A model generated the notes under the pieces. The model worked only from the letters and a program-made list of their open reading frames with translations, did not search any database and had not been told where the DNA came from. The translations under genes and the position numbers were made by a program. This document shows, piece by piece, positions 1-8,255 of a stretch of DNA of 27,993 nt; position 1 is the stretch's first letter; every line of letters starts with the position of its first letter. The stretch spans positions 1 to 27,993 of the forward strand of contig CAXTPP010000039.1 of assembly GCA_964246185.1 (NCBI GenBank), written 5' to 3'. This stretch comes from LMUY01 sp964246185. GTDB lineage: Bacteria; Pseudomonadota; Alphaproteobacteria; Acetobacterales; Acetobacteraceae.

Positions 1-242
1 GGGGGAGCCTGCGGCGCCACGGTCACCGGACGCGGCTTGGCCGGCGGCGCGGAATGGGCCGGGGTCCGGGCCGGGGAATGCTGGGCGGGCCTGTGTGGCG
101 TCACGCGCTTGGCTTGAGGGGGAGCGGGCGAAGCCGCCGGAGCCGGGTCGGCCGGAAGCAGCCGGTCGAGCGCGCCGGAATTGGTGCTGACCTGCGCCAG
201 CGCGGCCCCAGGCAACAGCAGCAACAGAAGGAGAATACGCAT
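1..242 (-). CDS. Exported Ala/Pro-rich protein, C-terminus outside window
   Basis: An open frame of 80 codons starts with ATG at 242 and runs off the left edge without a stop. The N-terminus is a clear Sec signal peptide: M-R, then a run of seven leucines, then GAALA followed by Q, a good signal peptidase I site. The mature part visible is low-complexity and rich in Ala, Pro, Lys and His, like the linker regions of periplasmic proteins. It lies 42 nt downstream of the inositol monophosphatase gene on the same strand, so it may be the last or next gene of the epmB-efp-suhB operon. Proline-rich linkers of this kind often precede a peptidoglycan-binding OmpA-like domain, but that domain is not in view and the function is unknown. 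Confidence 0.6.
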   Translation of the reverse strand, partial: MRILLLLLLLPGAALAQVSTNSGALDRLLPADPAPAASPAPPQAKRVTPHRPAQHSPARTPAHSAPPAKPRPVTVAPQAP

Positions 243-284
243 CACGTCCGCAACGTAGCGCGCGCGGCGCGCACGGCCAACGCC

Positions 285-1139
285 TTAAGCCGCGCGGGCG
301 GCAGCGACGCCTTCAGCCACGATTTCCAGCAGCTTGGGATGCAGGTGCGGATTGGCGGCCACCATGTCCACGCCGCCCGGGTCCATCGCCGGCTCGCTGC
401 CGGACGCATCGGTCGCGTAGCCGCCGGCCTCGCGCACGATCAGCATGCCCGCCGCCACGTCCCACGGCTTGGGTCCCAGCTCCCAGTATCCGTCGTAGCG
501 CCCGGCCGCCACCCAGGCCAGGTCCAGCGCCGCCGCGCCGAAGCGCCGCACGCCCGCCACCATCGGCATCAACGTGCCCAGGGTGCGGGCGAAGGCCAGG
601 CGGCGGCCAGCCGGCACGGAGGCGAACGGGATGCCGGTGGCCAGCAGCGCGTCCTTGATCTCGCGGCGGCCCGACACGCGCAGCCGCCGCTCGTTGAGGA
701 ACGCCCCGGCGCCCTTCTCGGCCCAGAACATCTCGTCGTTCACCGGATTGTAGATGCATCCGGCGACGATCTCGCTCCCACTCCTGTCAGGACTTGGCTC
801 GTTGCGCCGCTCCAAGGCGACGCTGATGCACCAGTGCGGCACGCCGTGCAGATAGTTGGTGGTGCCGTCCAGCGGGTCCACGATCCAGCGCCAGGACCAG
901 TTGGCGCTGCCGACCGCCCCGCCCTCCTCCAGCAAGAAGGCATAGCCCGGGCGGGCGCGCTCCAGCTCGGTGCGGATCGTCTGCTCGGAGCGCAGGTCGG
1001 CCTGGCTCACGAAGTCGCCCGGGCCTTTCACGCTGACCTGCAGCTGCTCCACCTCGGCGAAGTCCCGCACCAGGCGGCGGGACGCCTTCTGCACGGCGTT
1101 CTGCATCACCGTCATATGGGGGGAAAGCTGAAGGGCCAT
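285..1139 (-). CDS. suhB: Inositol monophosphatase family protein (SuhB-like)
   Basis: The 284-residue protein has the hallmarks of Mg-dependent sugar phosphatases of the inositol monophosphatase family. These are the metal-binding glutamates E71-E72, the signature DPLDGTTN at residues 88-95, and the second metal motif W226-D227-VAAG. The length fits the family (about 260-280 aa). Known members hydrolyse myo-inositol-1-phosphate; in enterobacteria SuhB also acts in rRNA transcription antitermination, which cannot be inferred here. The ATG at 1137-1139 overlaps the efp stop by one base (TGATG), implying translational coupling to efp. A second possible start is Met9. The substrate could be another sugar phosphate or PAP, as the family is hard to divide by sequence alone. 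Confidence 0.88.
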   Translation of the reverse strand: MALQLSPHMTVMQNAVQKASRRLVRDFAEVEQLQVSVKGPGDFVSQADLRSEQTIRTELERARPGYAFLLEEGGAVGSANWSWRWIVDPLDGTTNYLHGVPHWCISVALERRNEPSPDRSGSEIVAGCIYNPVNDEMFWAEKGAGAFLNERRLRVSGRREIKDALLATGIPFASVPAGRRLAFARTLGTLMPMVAGVRRFGAAALDLAWVAAGRYDGYWELGPKPWDVAAGMLIVREAGGYATDASGSEPAMDPGGVDMVAANPHLHPKLLEIVAEGVAAARAA

Positions 1140-1705
1140 CAGCCTTTCGACCGCTCCACGTAGCTGCCGTCCTCGGTCTTGACCACGATGCGCTCGCCCG
1201 ACTCGATGAACGGCGGCACCAGAGTCTTGACCCCGTTCGACAGCTTGGCCGGCTTGTAGGAGCTGGCGGCGGTCTGCCCCCGCACCACCGGGTCGGCCTC
1301 CTCCACCGTCAGGATCACGGTGGCGGGCAGGTGGATGCCCACCGGGTCGCCCTCCACGGTATCGACCTCCACCTTCATGTTGTCCTGCAGGAAGGCCACC
1401 TGGTCGCCCAGGATCTCGGACGGGATCATCGCCTGGTCGAACGTCACCGGGTCCATCAGCACCAGGTTGTCGCCGTCGGTGTAGGAGTAGGTGTAGTCCT
1501 TGGTGTCCGTCATCAGCCGCTCGACCGTGTCGGCGGTGCGCCAGCGCTCGTTGGTCTTGTTGCCGGTCTTCATGTTGCGCATCTCGACCTGGATGAACGC
1601 GCCGCCCTTGCCCGGCGTGATGATCTGCTGCTTCAGCACGGTCCAGCGGTTGCCTTCGTGCTCGATCACCTGGCCGGCGCGGATCAGGTTGGCCTGCTGC
1701 TTCAT
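1139..1705 (-). CDS. efp: Elongation factor P
   Basis: The 188-residue protein starts MKQQANLIRAGQVIEHEGNR, has the usual EF-P length and a KOW-like N-terminal domain followed by two OB folds. EF-P binds between the ribosomal P and E sites and rescues ribosomes stalled at consecutive prolines. The loop TPGKGGAF places Lys33 where E. coli EF-P carries its beta-lysylated Lys34. Both modifying enzymes are encoded next door (epmB 40 nt upstream on the same strand, epmA divergent beyond it). Frame-compatible codons continue upstream to 1924, but family length and sequence fix the start at 1705. The stop overlaps the start of the downstream phosphatase gene. Confidence 0.96.
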   Translation of the reverse strand: MKQQANLIRAGQVIEHEGNRWTVLKQQIITPGKGGAFIQVEMRNMKTGNKTNERWRTADTVERLMTDTKDYTYSYTDGDNLVLMDPVTFDQAMIPSEILGDQVAFLQDNMKVEVDTVEGDPVGIHLPATVILTVEEADPVVRGQTAASSYKPAKLSNGVKTLVPPFIESGERIVVKTEDGSYVERSKG

Positions 1706-1745
1706 GGTTCGTCGGGCTTTCGCGCGGATTGGGAGGGGCGGAGGT

Positions 1746-2789
1746 CTAGCCCGGGGCGTCCGCCGCAGCAAGCGCATGGACACCGCCCGCCGGGTCCCGC
1801 ACCGCGCCGCCGTCCAGGTAATTCGGCCCGATCGGCACCTTGCCTGCGCCGCCGGGGATGTCCAGCACGTAGATCGGCCAGGCCAGTCCCGTGACCCTGC
1901 CGCGCAACGCCGCCAGCAGCGCACGGCCCTCCGCGATCGGCACGTGGAAGCGGGACGTGCCCGGCGCAGGGTCCAGCTGGTGCAGGTAGTAAGGCTTCAC
2001 TCGGGCGGCGAGCATGGCGCGGAACAGTGCTTCCAGGGCGTCCGCGCTGTCGTTCACGCCGCGCAGCAGCACGGACTGCCCGAGCAGCGGCACGCCAAGC
2101 CGTCCGATGGCGCGCAGGGCGGCCACCGCCTCCGCCGTCAGCTCGCGGGCATGGTTGGCGTGGACCACCAGCCAGAGCGGCTTGTCCGTCTCCAATGCAG
2201 GCGCGAGCGTGTGAAGCCGCGCCGGGTCGGCCACCGGCACGCGGCTGTGGATGCGCAGGGTCCGCACGTGCGGGATCGCGTCCAGCGCCCCCAGGATGCC
2301 GCGGAGACGGCGCGGTGACAGCAGCAGCGGGTCGCCGCCGGTCAGGATCACCTCGGTGATGGCCGGATGGGCGCGCAGCCAGTCCAGCGCCGCCGCCAGT
2401 TGCGCGTCCGTCAGCAACCCGCCGCCGGGGCCGACGTGCTCGCGCCGGAAGCAGAACCGGCAGTACACCGGGCAGACCAGCAGGGGCTTCAGCAGCGCGC
2501 GGTCGGCGTAGCGGTGCACGATGCCGGGCACGGGCGAGAGCGCGTCGTCGCCGATCGGGTCGGGCAGTTCGTGGGAAGCTGTGCGCAGCTCTTCCGCGTG
2601 GGGGATGAACTGGCGGCCGATCGGGTCGTCCGGGCGCTCGATCAAGGCCAGGAGCGCGGGCGGGATCGCGACGGCGTAACGCTGCCCCACCTGGTCCAGC
2701 GCAGCGAGGTCCTCCGGGGCTGCCAGGCCGGCGGCGACCAGGGCGGCGGCGTCGCGCACGGTTTGCGGTGGGAGGGAGCCATCCGGCAT
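1746..2789 (-). CDS. epmB: EF-P beta-lysylation enzyme EpmB (lysine 2,3-aminomutase family radical SAM)
   Basis: The 347-residue enzyme converts (S)-alpha-lysine to (R)-beta-lysine, the donor that EpmA attaches to EF-P. The radical-SAM cluster motif CxxxCxxC is visible as C106-C110-C113 (CPVYCRFC). A conserved TGGDPLLL segment follows, and the PLP lysine is K317 in the C-terminal PGGAGKVPIGPNY stretch. It lacks the long extra segments of clostridial lysine 2,3-aminomutase, which fits EpmB. The start at 2789 (MPDGSLPPQ) is chosen because upstream codons would run into epmA on the other strand. It is the first gene of a minus-strand run epmB-efp-suhB. A biosynthetic lysine aminomutase is possible in principle, but the context makes EpmB far more likely. 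Confidence 0.93.
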   Translation of the reverse strand: MPDGSLPPQTVRDAAALVAAGLAAPEDLAALDQVGQRYAVAIPPALLALIERPDDPIGRQFIPHAEELRTASHELPDPIGDDALSPVPGIVHRYADRALLKPLLVCPVYCRFCFRREHVGPGGGLLTDAQLAAALDWLRAHPAITEVILTGGDPLLLSPRRLRGILGALDAIPHVRTLRIHSRVPVADPARLHTLAPALETDKPLWLVVHANHARELTAEAVAALRAIGRLGVPLLGQSVLLRGVNDSADALEALFRAMLAARVKPYYLHQLDPAPGTSRFHVPIAEGRALLAALRGRVTGLAWPIYVLDIPGGAGKVPIGPNYLDGGAVRDPAGGVHALAAADAPG

Positions 2790-2817
2790 GGTGGCGGCGT
2801 GTAGTCCCGGAGCCGCC

Positions 2818-3816
2818 ATGCCGCAACCGCCGTGGCACCCCGACCAGTTCGCCGCCCGCCTGCCCTTCCTGCGCCGCCGCGCCCGGCTGGCGCAGGCCAC
2901 CCGCGCCTTCTTCGACGCACGCGGCTACACGGAGGTGGAAACGCCCTGCGCCGTGCCCGTGCCCGGCGAGGAGGTGCACCTGCGCGCCTTCCGCACCGAG
3001 CGCGTCGGCGCCGACGGCACGCGCACGCCGCTGTGGCTGCACACCAGCCCGGAGTTCGCCATGAAGCAGCTGCTGGTGGCAGGCGCCGGGCCGGTGTTCC
3101 AGCTTGCCCGCGTGTGGCGCAACGAGGAGGGCAGCGACACCCACGCGGCGGAGTTCACCATGCTGGAATGGTATCGCCCCGGCGCGTCCCTGGCGTCATT
3201 GATGGACGAGGCGGAGGCGTTCCTGCGCGCCGTGCTGCCCCCCGTGGCGCGCTGCCGCGGGGTGGAAACGTCGTTCGCCGGGTTCGAGCGGCTGACCGTG
3301 GCGGAGGCGTTCGCGCGCTGGGCGGGTGCAGACGTGCTGGGCACGGCCGGGGACGCCGCGGCCCTGGCGGCGCAGGCGGGCGCGAGGCTGCGCCAGGACG
3401 AGGATTGGGAGGATTTGTTCTTCCGCCTCATGCTGGAGCGGGTGGAGCCGCACATGGGCCGCGCCCGCCCCAGCTTCCTCACCCACTGGCCCGCCGCCCA
3501 GGCCGCCCTCGCCCGGCGCGACCCGGCGGACCCGAGGCAGGCGCTGCGGTTCGAGCTGTTCGTCTGCGGCATGGAGCTGGCCAACGCCTTCGAGGAGCTG
3601 ACCGACGCCGCCGAGCAGCGCGCCCGCTTCACCGCCGACCGCACCCGGCGCGAAGCGCTTTACGGCCCCGGCTGGCCCTTGGACGAGCAGTTCCTGGCCG
3701 CGCTGGACCACGGGATGCCGCCCGGCAGCGGCATCGCGCTGGGCTTCGACCGCCTTGCCATGATCGCGGGCGACGCGGACCGGATCAGCCAGGTGTCATG
3801 GTCGGGCGGTCAGTAG
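2818..3816 (+). CDS. epmA: EF-P lysine ligase EpmA (GenX/PoxA, LysRS paralogue)
   Basis: This 332-residue class II aminoacyl-tRNA-synthetase-like enzyme joins beta-lysine to the conserved EF-P lysine. It is a LysRS catalytic core without the N-terminal anticodon-binding domain, the defining trait of EpmA. Motif 1 lies around residues 31-43 (FFDARGYTEVETP), the substrate loop TSPEF at 76-80, motif 2 with R101-N102-E103, and motif 3 as GSGIALGFDR at 303-312. The ATG at 2818 gives a normal N-terminus; an earlier ATG at 2788 would overlap the start of epmB. It diverges from epmB across 28 bp, so at least one of the two promoters must lie inside a coding region. Its end overlaps the convergent small gene by 7 bp. 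Confidence 0.95.
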   Translation: MPQPPWHPDQFAARLPFLRRRARLAQATRAFFDARGYTEVETPCAVPVPGEEVHLRAFRTERVGADGTRTPLWLHTSPEFAMKQLLVAGAGPVFQLARVWRNEEGSDTHAAEFTMLEWYRPGASLASLMDEAEAFLRAVLPPVARCRGVETSFAGFERLTVAEAFARWAGADVLGTAGDAAALAAQAGARLRQDEDWEDLFFRLMLERVEPHMGRARPSFLTHWPAAQAALARRDPADPRQALRFELFVCGMELANAFEELTDAAEQRARFTADRTRREALYGPGWPLDEQFLAALDHGMPPGSGIALGFDRLAMIAGDADRISQVSWSGGQ

Positions 3817-4106
3817 TCCGGCATCTCCTTGCCCTCGTTCATGACGGCATACAGCCGGTCCATCTCCACCTCGAACTCCGCCCACAGCGCGGCGCCCTCC
3901 TCCGGCGGCAGCATGTCCTTGCCCCAGCGGAAGGCGTTGTCCTCGCGGATGATGTCCGCCATCTCCGTCCACGGCATCGCAGGCGCGCCCTTCACCAGCG
4001 CCAGAACCTTGCGAAGGCGCGCGCGCATGACGGCCCGCATCTCCTCGCTGGGCTCGGCGGCGGCGGGCTGCTGGTTTCCGAACAGGTCGGCTTGGGCGGA
4101 GGTCAT
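3810..4106 (-). CDS. Small soluble protein of unknown function
   Basis: A 98-residue protein starts MTSAQADLFGNQQ, is acidic and Met/Glu-rich, and has no signal peptide or membrane segment. The central part (roughly residues 20-95) is predicted from composition to be mostly helical, with motifs such as PWTEMADIIRED and FRWGKDMLPP. I do not recognise a named domain, although the short DLFG-type N-terminus recalls small conserved alphaproteobacterial hypotheticals. It is convergent with epmA and their 3' ends overlap by 7 bp. An 85-bp gap separates its start from the divergent restriction-modification remnant. The evidence for it being real is a good start codon, coding-like composition and tight packing against epmA. 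Confidence 0.7.
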   Translation of the reverse strand: MTSAQADLFGNQQPAAAEPSEEMRAVMRARLRKVLALVKGAPAMPWTEMADIIREDNAFRWGKDMLPPEEGAALWAEFEVEMDRLYAVMNEGKEMPDY

Positions 4107-4191
4107 AAAATCCCGTTGACACCGCGTTCCGAGTCAGCCAGGCGTTGGTTTCGGCGTCGATCAAGCCTCCAGGGCGTGGCAAGCTGCAGCC

Positions 4192-7100
4192 ATGCCGACC
4201 GAATCGATGCTCGACACCTATCTGGACGATATCCGCCGCGTCCGCTCGCTGAAAGCAGGCACCCCCGAAACCAGCTACTACCCGGCCTTGGGCGCGTTGC
4301 TGAACACAGCTGGCCAGCGGCTGCGGCCGCGCGTGTTCTGCCTGCACCACCCATCCGGCGAGGCCGGCATCCCTGACTTCGGCCTGTTCGAGCAGGCGCA
4401 GTTCCGCCGCGACGAGCCGCCGGACTGGAAAGCCGCCGTCTCGCCTGAGCGCGGAGTCGTCGAAGTCAAAGGCGCTGCCCAGGCCATCGAGGCTCTGGTG
4501 AGGAGCAAGCAGGTCCGGGAACAATACCTGCCGAAATACGGCTTGGTGCTTGCGACCAATCTCTGGCAGTTCCGCCTGGTCGGGCCAGCCGGTGCGGTGA
4601 TCGAAAGCTTCGACATGGCGGCGGACGAGCCGGGCTTCTGGGCGCTGGCCGCCGGGTCCCGGCCGGACACGCTGCGCGACCGCCTCGACGCCTTCCTGCA
4701 ACGCTGCCTGCTGACCCGCGCCCCGCTCGCGCGGCCGTCCGATGTCGCCTTCTTCCTCGCATCCTACGCCCGCGAGGCGCTGGCGCGGATGGCGGAGCAG
4801 GCGCAGCTGCCGGCCCTCGGCGGCTTGCGCAAGGGCATGGAGGACGCGCTCGGCATCCGTTTCGACGAGCGCGACGGCGAGCGGCTGTTCCGCTCCACCC
4901 TGGTGCAGACGCTGTTCTACGGCGTGTTCTCCGCCTGGGTGGTCCATGCCCGCGGCGGGCTGCAAGGCTTCAACTGGCGCGCCTCGTCCTGGTCGCTGCA
5001 CGTCCCGGTCATGAGCCTGCTGTTCCAGAAGATCGCCACGCCGCAGGCGCTCGGGCCGCTCGGCCTCGTGCCGCTGCTGGACGCCGCGGCGCTGGCGCTG
5101 GAGCGGGTCGACCGCCCGGCCTTCTTCGCCGCGTTCAGCGACGCCCAGGCGGTGCAGTACTTCTATGAGCCGTTCCTGGAATACTTCGACCCGGCGCTGC
5201 GCCGCCAGCTGGGCGTCTGGTACACCCCGCCCGAGATCGTGCGCTACCAGGTGGAGCGCGTGGACCGGGCGCTGCGCGACGAACTGGGAGTGGCCGACGG
5301 CCTGGCGGACCCGGCGGTGTGGGTGCTGGACCCGTGCTGCGGCACCGGCAGCTACGTGGTCGCGGTGCTGGACCGCATCCGCCGCACGCTGGACGGCAAG
5401 GGCATGGGAGACCTCGCCGCGGAGGAACTCAAGCGCGCGGCCACCACGCGCGTGGTTGGCTTCGAGATCATGACGGCGCCCTTTGTCATCGCCCACTGGC
5501 AGGTGGGCGAGATGCTGGCCGCCACGCCGCTGCAAGAGGGGGAGCGGGCGTCGATCTACCTCACCAACGCGCTGACCGGCTGGACCGACAGCCCGGACGG
5601 GCCGCCCATCCCCGGCTACGAGGCGCTGGTGGAGGAGCGCGGCGCGGCGGCGACGGTGAAGCGCCAGCAGCCGATCCTCGTGGTGCTCGGCAACCCGCCG
5701 TACAATGCCTACGCCGGCCTCAGCCCGGCGGACGAGGGCGGTTTGGTGGAGCCTTACAAGGAGGGGCTGCGGTCCGTTTGGGGGGTGCGCAAGTTCAACT
5801 TGGACGAGCTTTACGTGCGGTTCTTCCGCATCGCGGAGCGCCGCATTGTGCAGGGCGCCGGGCGCGGCGTGGTGAGCTACATCAGCAATTGGTCTTGGCT
5901 GTTCCTGCCGTCCTTCGTGGTGATGCGGGAGCGCCTGCTACGCGGCTTCGACTCGGCCTGGATTGATTGCCTGAACGGCGATAGCCGCGAAACTGGCAAG
6001 CTGACGCCCGACGGGTGCCCAGATCCGTCGGCATTCTCGACCAAAACGAACCGTGAGGGCATCCGCGTCGGCACCGCAATTGCGACCCTGGTCCGCAAGG
6101 ACGGCAGCCACGACCGCTCGGCCATGGCAGAGTTCCGCAGTTTTTGGGGGGTCGATAAACGGTCCGAGTTACTGGCCTCGTTGGAAGGGGTCGATTCCCG
6201 GGCGTATGAGCGGCTGTCGCCCAAGCCCGCCAACCGATTTGCGCTTCGATCCGGGGCTGGCAGGGACGGCTACGATGCTTGGCCAGCTTTAGATACGTTC
6301 GCCAAAGTGCCGCCACTGCCAGGCTTGCTGGAGAAACGGGGTGGGGGCCTGGTGGCAATGGATCGTATTGAGATTGAAATCAGGATGCGCGGCTATTTCG
6401 ACCCAGCCCACGATTTTGAGGCCGCACGTAACGCGAGCCCGCTTTGTCTGCTGATCGTGCTCGCTACCCAGCCAAGGGCACCCGGCAGCGAGTTTTGGAC
6501 CATGGCGGCTTCCGCGAAGCCGACGTGAAGCGGTTTTGCCTGTTCGCGTTCGACCTGCGCTGGGCCTACGTTACTGCTGTCCGCCCACTCTGGAACGAGC
6601 CGCGCCCGCAATTGCTGCACACCTTACCAGACGCGGCGGGCTTTCTTGTCTTACGGCCGCAACAGATTGCCGAGCCGGAGGGTTTTCCGGCCTACTGGTC
6701 CAACTGCCTTGGCGATGACTACATTCTCCACAAGCACGCATACCTCGTGCCTGTTGTCGAAAACCTCTCCGGCGCACCGCGCCCGAACCTGTCGCAGGCC
6801 GCGACCGCCTAACTCGCAGGCCTGGGCATCGCGCCCGACCCGGATGCCTCGCGGCTAATCTGGCACCATGCCCTCGCCGTGCTCTACAGCCCCGCCTACC
6901 TCGCCGAGAACGCCGGCGGCCTGCGCCAAGGCTGGCCGCCCGTGCCGATGCCGCCCGACGCCGACGCGTTGCACGCCTCGGCCGCCCTCGGCGCGAAGCT
7001 GGCCGCGTTGCTGGACCTGGACACGCCGATGCCCGGCGTCACCGCCGGGGCGCTGCGGCCCGAGATCGCCGCCATCGCCGTCCCCGCCACCCTGCCCGGC

Positions 7101-7366
7101 CATGCCCGCGACTGGTCGCTGCACGGCTGGGGCAACCGGACCGCCGCCGGCATCACCATGCCCCAGCGCGGGCACACCACGGCCCGGCCCTACGCCGCAG
7201 GAGAGCAGGCGGTCGAACAGCGCAGCGCCACCCTGGGCGTGCAAGCCGTCGATGTCGGGATGAGGTCGCCCACGTGCAGCAGACGGCCCGGCGCATCGCC
7301 GCCGTCCTTCTGCTCGGGCCGGAGCTTGATGCGTCCTACAGGGCATGTGCCGCCCCGGACCAGTGA
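4192..7366 (+). pseudogene. Decayed type ISP/IIG-like restriction-modification enzyme
   Basis: An intact N-terminal 745 or so codons encode a nuclease-methylase. A PD-(D/E)XK site is visible as P61-D62 with E91-V-K93. The N6-adenine methylase motif I is D380-PCCGTG and motif IV is N501-PPY. Later parts are broken. The reading frame moves by one base between 6432 and about 6450. The homologous sequence continues in the third frame (FDLRWAYVTAVRPLWNEPRP, then YILHKHAYLVP) to an in-frame TAA at 6810-6812. It resumes with LAGLGIAPDPDASRLIWHHA, and after about 7258 it is found in the second frame ending RRIAAVLLLGPELDASYRAC before TGA 7364-7366. The segment that normally carries a GGYQVLKKWLSYR-like motif is missing at that junction. 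Together these indicate a pseudogene. The truncated 778-residue product (ending at 6528) would lack most of the C-terminal region. Confidence 0.85.
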
Positions 7367-7427
7367 AGCATGGTCCTAAGCCGAAACGGCTTGGAGGCCA
7401 TTGTCCCGCTACCCGTCCACATAAGGC

Positions 7428-7456
7428 TTGCGACTGCCCCTGTATGCGTTTATGAT
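7428..7456 (+). promoter_or_regulatory. Sigma-70-type promoter, possible leaderless transcript
   Basis: A -35 box TTGCGA (7428-7433) is followed by an exact 17-bp spacer and a -10 box TATGAT (7451-7456). This is the best match to the vegetative consensus that I noticed in the window. Transcription would start about seven bases after the -10 box, near 7463, which is also the GTG start of the downstream gene. No Shine-Dalgarno sequence precedes that GTG. Confidence 0.65.
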
Positions 7457-7462
7457 CCGTTC

Positions 7463-8200
7463 GTGATTTTTACAGACACCCTCGCCGAGCCGCCCGACCC
7501 CGCCAGCCAGCAGGCGGAGCGCACCGACCGACAGCTGCACGCGCTGGACCGGCTGATGCAGCTGGGCATGGGCATGGCCGAGCAGGTCCACCACCTGGCC
7601 CAGCACCGCGCCATGGGGGCCATCGCCAACGACACGCCGGCCCCGGACGCGACGGCCGCGTTCGAGCGCGCCGCCTGCACGGTGCGCCGCACCATCCTGA
7701 TGTCCCGCCACGTGGCCGAGCCGCCGTGCCCCACGCCCGCCGCCCGCCGCACCGCCGCGCGCAGCCGCATCATCCGCGCCGTCGAGGACGCCATCCAGTG
7801 CCGTGCCGGGAACGACGGCGAGACCGAGAGCCTGCATGTCGAGCTGCGCGAGCGGCTGGACCAGCTGGACCGCTTGGACCGCTTGGACCGCTTGGACCGG
7901 CTGGACCGCCTCGACGACATCGGCGGCCAGCCGGTCGCGGACACCATCGACGACATCTGCCGCGACCTCGGCCTGGACAGGCGGCCCGATGGCCGCCCCT
8001 GGAAGCGGCGCACGCCGGCAGACGTGGCCGAGCTGCACGCCCAGGCCGCAGCGCCGCCCGCTAAGCCGCCCGCTAAGCCTCCTGGCACGCCCGCCAGCCC
8101 GCTGCCATCGCGGGCCTGGGCCGGCGAAGCGCAACCAGCCGATCCGGACCACCCAGATGCCGCGGCGGCGCAGGAACGGCCGCGCTTCAGCAGCGCCTGA
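7463..8200 (+). CDS. Conserved-looking hypothetical protein with LDR tandem repeat
   Basis: A 245-residue soluble protein is read from GTG 7463. The N-terminal third is helical (LHALDRLMQLGMGMAEQVHH), with a central basic stretch (RRTAARSRIIRAVEDAI). Then comes a Leu-Asp-Arg tripeptide repeat, the motif DTIDDICRDLGLDRRPDG, and a Pro/Ala/Lys-rich tail containing repeated PPAK units. The pattern 'RxxVxDAVExAI ... LRERLDDLD ... ICRDLGL' resembles an uncharacterised family I have seen in alphaproteobacteria, from memory only. No DNA-binding or catalytic motif is evident. The frame is also open upstream to 7370, but the promoter position argues for 7463. It is convergent with the glycosyltransferase gene, 55 bp away. 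Confidence 0.7.
   Translation: MIFTDTLAEPPDPASQQAERTDRQLHALDRLMQLGMGMAEQVHHLAQHRAMGAIANDTPAPDATAAFERAACTVRRTILMSRHVAEPPCPTPAARRTAARSRIIRAVEDAIQCRAGNDGETESLHVELRERLDQLDRLDRLDRLDRLDRLDDIGGQPVADTIDDICRDLGLDRRPDGRPWKRRTPADVAELHAQAAAPPAKPPAKPPGTPASPLPSRAWAGEAQPADPDHPDAAAAQERPRFSSA
7856..7909 (+). repeat. 9-bp in-frame tandem repeat, six units
   Basis: Six successive 9-bp units of the type (C/T)TGGACC(A/G/C)(G/C) lie head to tail, encoding LDQ then five LDR tripeptides, and run into a degenerate LDD. The three central units are nearly identical. Because the unit is a multiple of three, gain or loss of copies would change protein length but not frame. Confidence 0.9.
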
Positions 8201-8255
8201 GAAATCGGGCCGCCCCGCGCGGATCGGGCACGGCCACCGATCGAGGCTGGCCGGC

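Noticed and set aside
4116..4144. A perfect TTGACA -35 box upstream of the restriction-modification remnant
   Set aside because: At 16-18 bp spacing there is no acceptable -10 sequence (CAGGCG-like), so I do not call a promoter.
3796..5535. A 579-codon minus-strand frame opposite the restriction-modification gene
   Set aside because: Its translation lacks domain structure and mirrors the methylase frame, which has clear catalytic motifs.
7187..7263. Protein-like minus-strand translation (DIDGLHAQGGAALFDRLL) at the pseudogene junction, considered as an inserted fragment
   Set aside because: The plus strand can be read as the methylase-family continuation up to AVDVG before the deletion; no terminal repeats or target duplication mark an insertion.
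7856..7909. Tandem repeat considered as a CRISPR or attachment site
   Set aside because: Units are 9 bp, adjacent, without spacers, and in frame inside a coding region.
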